A stretch of 64,000 nucleotides of DNA from the NCBI RefSeq assembly GCF_029024945.1, contig NZ_CP118976.1, positions 1,116,001 through 1,180,000 of the forward strand, in the 5' to 3' direction. Both the position numbers and the translations under genes were made by a program. Below the pieces are notes generated by a model. It was not told where the DNA came from, did not search any database, and saw nothing but the letters and a program-made list of their open reading frames with translations. Within the stretch, counting starts at the first letter, position 1; every line of letters begins with the position of its first letter. Positions 62,040 to 64,000 of this stretch are shown here, piece after piece. Origin of the DNA: Staphylococcus succinus (GTDB lineage: Bacteria; Bacillota; Bacilli; Staphylococcales; Staphylococcaceae).

Positions 62040-63239
62040 ATGTCAAAATTAATTTTGGCCATTAACGCTGGTAGTTCATCTTTGAAATTTCAACTTATTG
62101 AAATGCCGGAAGAGAAAATTGTTACTAAAGGACTAATTGAACGAATTGGATTGAAGGATTCTATTTTCACTATTGACGTAAATGGAGAGAAAAACACTGA
62201 AATAAATGATATTGCAAATCATGAAGATGCTGTAAATATTATGCTTGAAAGCTTTAAAAATCATGGGATTATTGAAAGTATTTATGACATTGATGGTACG
62301 GGTCATCGTGTTGTTCATGGTGGAGAATTATTCCCTAACTCTGTTTTTGTTACTGATGAAGTTGAAAAACAAATTGAATCATTAAGCGAGTTGGCTCCAT
62401 TACACAACCCAGCAAACTTAATGGGTATTCGTGCATTCCGTAAACTATTACCAGATATTCCACATGTGGCTGTCTTTGATACTTCTTTCCATCAAACGAT
62501 GCCTGAGAAATCTTTCTTATATAGTTTACCTTACCAATATTATGAAGAGTATGGCATTCGTAAATATGGTTTCCATGGTACAAGTCATAAGTATGTGTCA
62601 CAACGTGCGGCTGAAATCTTAGGTAAACCAGTAGAAGAATTACGTATAATTTCTTGCCATATTGGTAATGGTGCATCTATAGCAGCTATTGATGGCGGGG
62701 AATCTGTAGATACTTCTATGGGATTCACACCATTGGCAGGTGTAACAATGGGCACACGTTCAGGTAATATTGACCCTGCATTAATTCCATTTATCATGGA
62801 AAAAACAGGTAAAAACGCTGAAGAAGTACTCAATACTTTAAATAAAGAGTCTGGTTTATTAGGTATTTCAGGTACTTCAAGTGATTTAAGAGATATAATC
62901 GAAGAAGCTAAAGAAGGTAAAGAAAGAGCGCAATTAGCAGTCGATGTCTTTGCATCTCGTATTCATAAATATATTGGTTCTTATGCTACACGTATGCATG
63001 GTGTGGATGTTATTGTCTTCACTGCTGGTGTTGGGGAAAACTCTGATCCGGTAAGAGCAAAAGTACTTGAAGGTTTAGAATTTATGGGTGTTTATTGGGA
63101 CGCTAAGAAAAATGAATCAATCCATGGCGAGGAAGGCTTTATTAACTATCCTCATTCACCAGTCAAAGTTATTGTAATACCTACGAATGAAGAAGTGATG
63201 ATAGCACGCGATGTTGTAGATTTTGGAAACGTAAAATAA
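62040..63239 (+). CDS. ackA: Acetate kinase
   Basis: 399-aa ASKHA-fold kinase, acetyl phosphate + ADP to acetate + ATP. Phosphate-binding ILAINAGSSSLKFQL, catalytic RVVHGGELF, KYGFHGTSHKYVS, GNGASIAAI, and the C-terminal FTAGVGENS. RBS ATGGAGG. It balances AcsA at 34.9 kb: overflow acetate production versus scavenging. No convincing cre was seen between ytxK and ackA. Terminator follows. Confidence 0.97.
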   Translation: MSKLILAINAGSSSLKFQLIEMPEEKIVTKGLIERIGLKDSIFTIDVNGEKNTEINDIANHEDAVNIMLESFKNHGIIESIYDIDGTGHRVVHGGELFPNSVFVTDEVEKQIESLSELAPLHNPANLMGIRAFRKLLPDIPHVAVFDTSFHQTMPEKSFLYSLPYQYYEEYGIRKYGFHGTSHKYVSQRAAEILGKPVEELRIISCHIGNGASIAAIDGGESVDTSMGFTPLAGVTMGTRSGNIDPALIPFIMEKTGKNAEEVLNTLNKESGLLGISGTSSDLRDIIEEAKEGKERAQLAVDVFASRIHKYIGSYATRMHGVDVIVFTAGVGENSDPVRAKVLEGLEFMGVYWDAKKNESIHGEEGFINYPHSPVKVIVIPTNEEVMIARDVVDFGNVK

Positions 63240-63255
63240 TACGTTCATGAATTAA

Positions 63256-63296
63256 AAAAGACTTACACATTTTTTACGATGTGTAAGTCTTTTTAT
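63256..63296. terminator. Terminator between ackA and the phytase-like gene
   Basis: AAAAGACTTACACAT pairs with ATGTGTAAGTCTTTT; T-runs on both strands, probably bidirectional. Confidence 0.9.
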
Positions 63297-63310
63297 ATTA
63301 CAGAGTCTAG

Positions 63311-64000
63311 TTAATTTTTTTCTGGTACCACTTCGAAAGCTAATAGTTCTGTTTTTTGCGTTTTATTAAAATTATTATCAACTACTAATACTAAACTATC
63401 ATTTCCGTTTGGAAGTTTTTTACCAAACGTCATACCTTCGATATTATCTACTTTTTCAATGTCATGATGATTTAAATTAGCAATTAATTCTTTTTTTAGT
63501 GGTTTGACGTTAGCGTGTTTGAGAGATGCTTTATTTTTTATGTCTGTGCCTTTATTCGTATTTATTTTATAAATACGTACAAAATTTTTGTAGGAACCAT
63601 CATCGGATTGAACACTTGCACGTTCCAAAGTTAAAAATTCATGGTCGTTTATTGCTAACATTTCTGAAATTCCATTATCTGCAGGTCTGCCTTTGCCAGG
63701 CTTCTCTGGTACAGCGTCGAGTGGGTAAGCAAATTCGGATAATGTATTGCCTTGGCGATCGTATTGGGTGATTCTAGATAATGCACCGGATTCAGGTGTT
63801 GGTAGTGCGTCATCTTGTATGAGTGGTCCCTCCATTGAAGTCCAAAGGGTTTGTCCATTATTTGAAAATGTACTGCCCTCTAATGCGAAGTTATTGCGAA
63901 AGCCTTTCTTTGCGTGATGATCCATTTTAATTGTATTATTAATTGGAATGTCGGTTAAGTAGTTACCATTGGTTGTCGCTAGTCTAATAAATGGGTTTAA
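63311..64000 (-). CDS. Esterase-like-activity-of-phytase protein, partial (5' end outside window)
   Basis: C-terminal 229 residues of a protein whose frame stays open to the window edge, so the first internal ATG (63925) is not the start. Motifs include FALEGSTFSNNGQTLWTSMEG, DNGISEMLAINDHEFLTLER, and VDNIEGMTFG near the end, typical of the phytase-like esterase domain (PF13449-type beta propeller). Often secreted; the signal peptide would be outside the window. Substrate unknown. Confidence 0.75.
   Translation of the reverse strand, partial: LNPFIRLATTNGNYLTDIPINNTIKMDHHAKKGFRNNFALEGSTFSNNGQTLWTSMEGPLIQDDALPTPESGALSRITQYDRQGNTLSEFAYPLDAVPEKPGKGRPADNGISEMLAINDHEFLTLERASVQSDDGSYKNFVRIYKINTNKGTDIKNKASLKHANVKPLKKELIANLNHHDIEKVDNIEGMTFGKKLPNGNDSLVLVVDNNFNKTQKTELLAFEVVPEKN

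Noticed and set aside
1..64000. CRISPR arrays, tRNA or rRNA genes, insertion sequences
   Set aside because: No regularly spaced repeats, no cloverleaf with conserved TTC arm, no transposase-like frame were seen by reading both strands.

Overview
This window is chromosomal DNA of a Staphylococcus. The low G+C, the gene content (rot, ezrA, sgtA, an extended SftA, ccpA, ackA) and the near-identity of several proteins to what I recall of S. aureus all fit. It is not S. aureus itself: a spermidine acetyltransferase (speG) sits beside rpsD, and many proteins differ clearly. A coagulase-negative species, perhaps of the saprophyticus/xylosus group, is an inference. Almost everything is conserved core genome whose order matches the yt* region of Bacillus subtilis.

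Layout. 1-8 kb: rot regulator, the mnmM/mnmL pair (tRNA wobble uridine), an MFS transporter, leuS behind a leucine T-box, a rhodanese and a flavoprotein. 8-10.7 kb: the only accessory island. It is a prophage lysogeny-module remnant with a broken integrase, a two-repeat Ltp-type superinfection-exclusion lipoprotein and an unknown 165-aa protein, flanked by a 15-bp direct repeat that looks like att cores. 10.7-16 kb: murJ, rsuA, a YtxH protein, pepV and dat. About 16.2-16.4 kb: a strongly folded, promoter- and terminator-bounded RNA element with no protein. 16.4-29.8 kb: the ytmP-trmB-ytnP / ytzB / ytoP-ytpP-ytpQ-ytpR-sftA-murC-ytxG-ytxH block. 30-38.6 kb: aroA(G), ccpA, divergent acuAC and acsA with a cre site, and fhs.

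38.6-46.6 kb: sgtA, tyrS with a tyrosine T-box, htrA-like protease, a noncanonical PlsC-family acyltransferase, an N-acetylglucosamine-type PTS permease with a structured leader, and a HAD hydrolase. 46.7-53.1 kb: serA with a class V aminotransferase, an OsmC protein, a glycerophosphodiester phosphodiesterase, speG, rpsD with an S4-type leader, and free-methionine-(R)-sulfoxide reductase. 53.3-64 kb: ezrA, nifS-thiI (tRNA 4-thiouridine), a TauE/SafE permease, sppA, an RDD protein, tpx, ytxK, ackA, and an esterase-like-phytase gene cut by the right edge.

Themes: translation and tRNA modification (leuS, tyrS, trmB, mnmL/M, nifS/thiI, rsuA, rpsD), cell-wall and division functions (murJ, murC, sgtA, dat, ezrA, sftA), and acetate/carbon control (ccpA, acsA, acuA, acuC, ackA). 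The items most worth following up are the RNA element at 16.25-16.40 kb, the prophage scar carrying the Ltp lipoprotein, a 161-bp element with perfect 19-bp inverted ends at 18.9-19.05 kb, and the palindrome at 49.63-49.70 kb. No tRNA, rRNA, insertion sequence or CRISPR array was seen.
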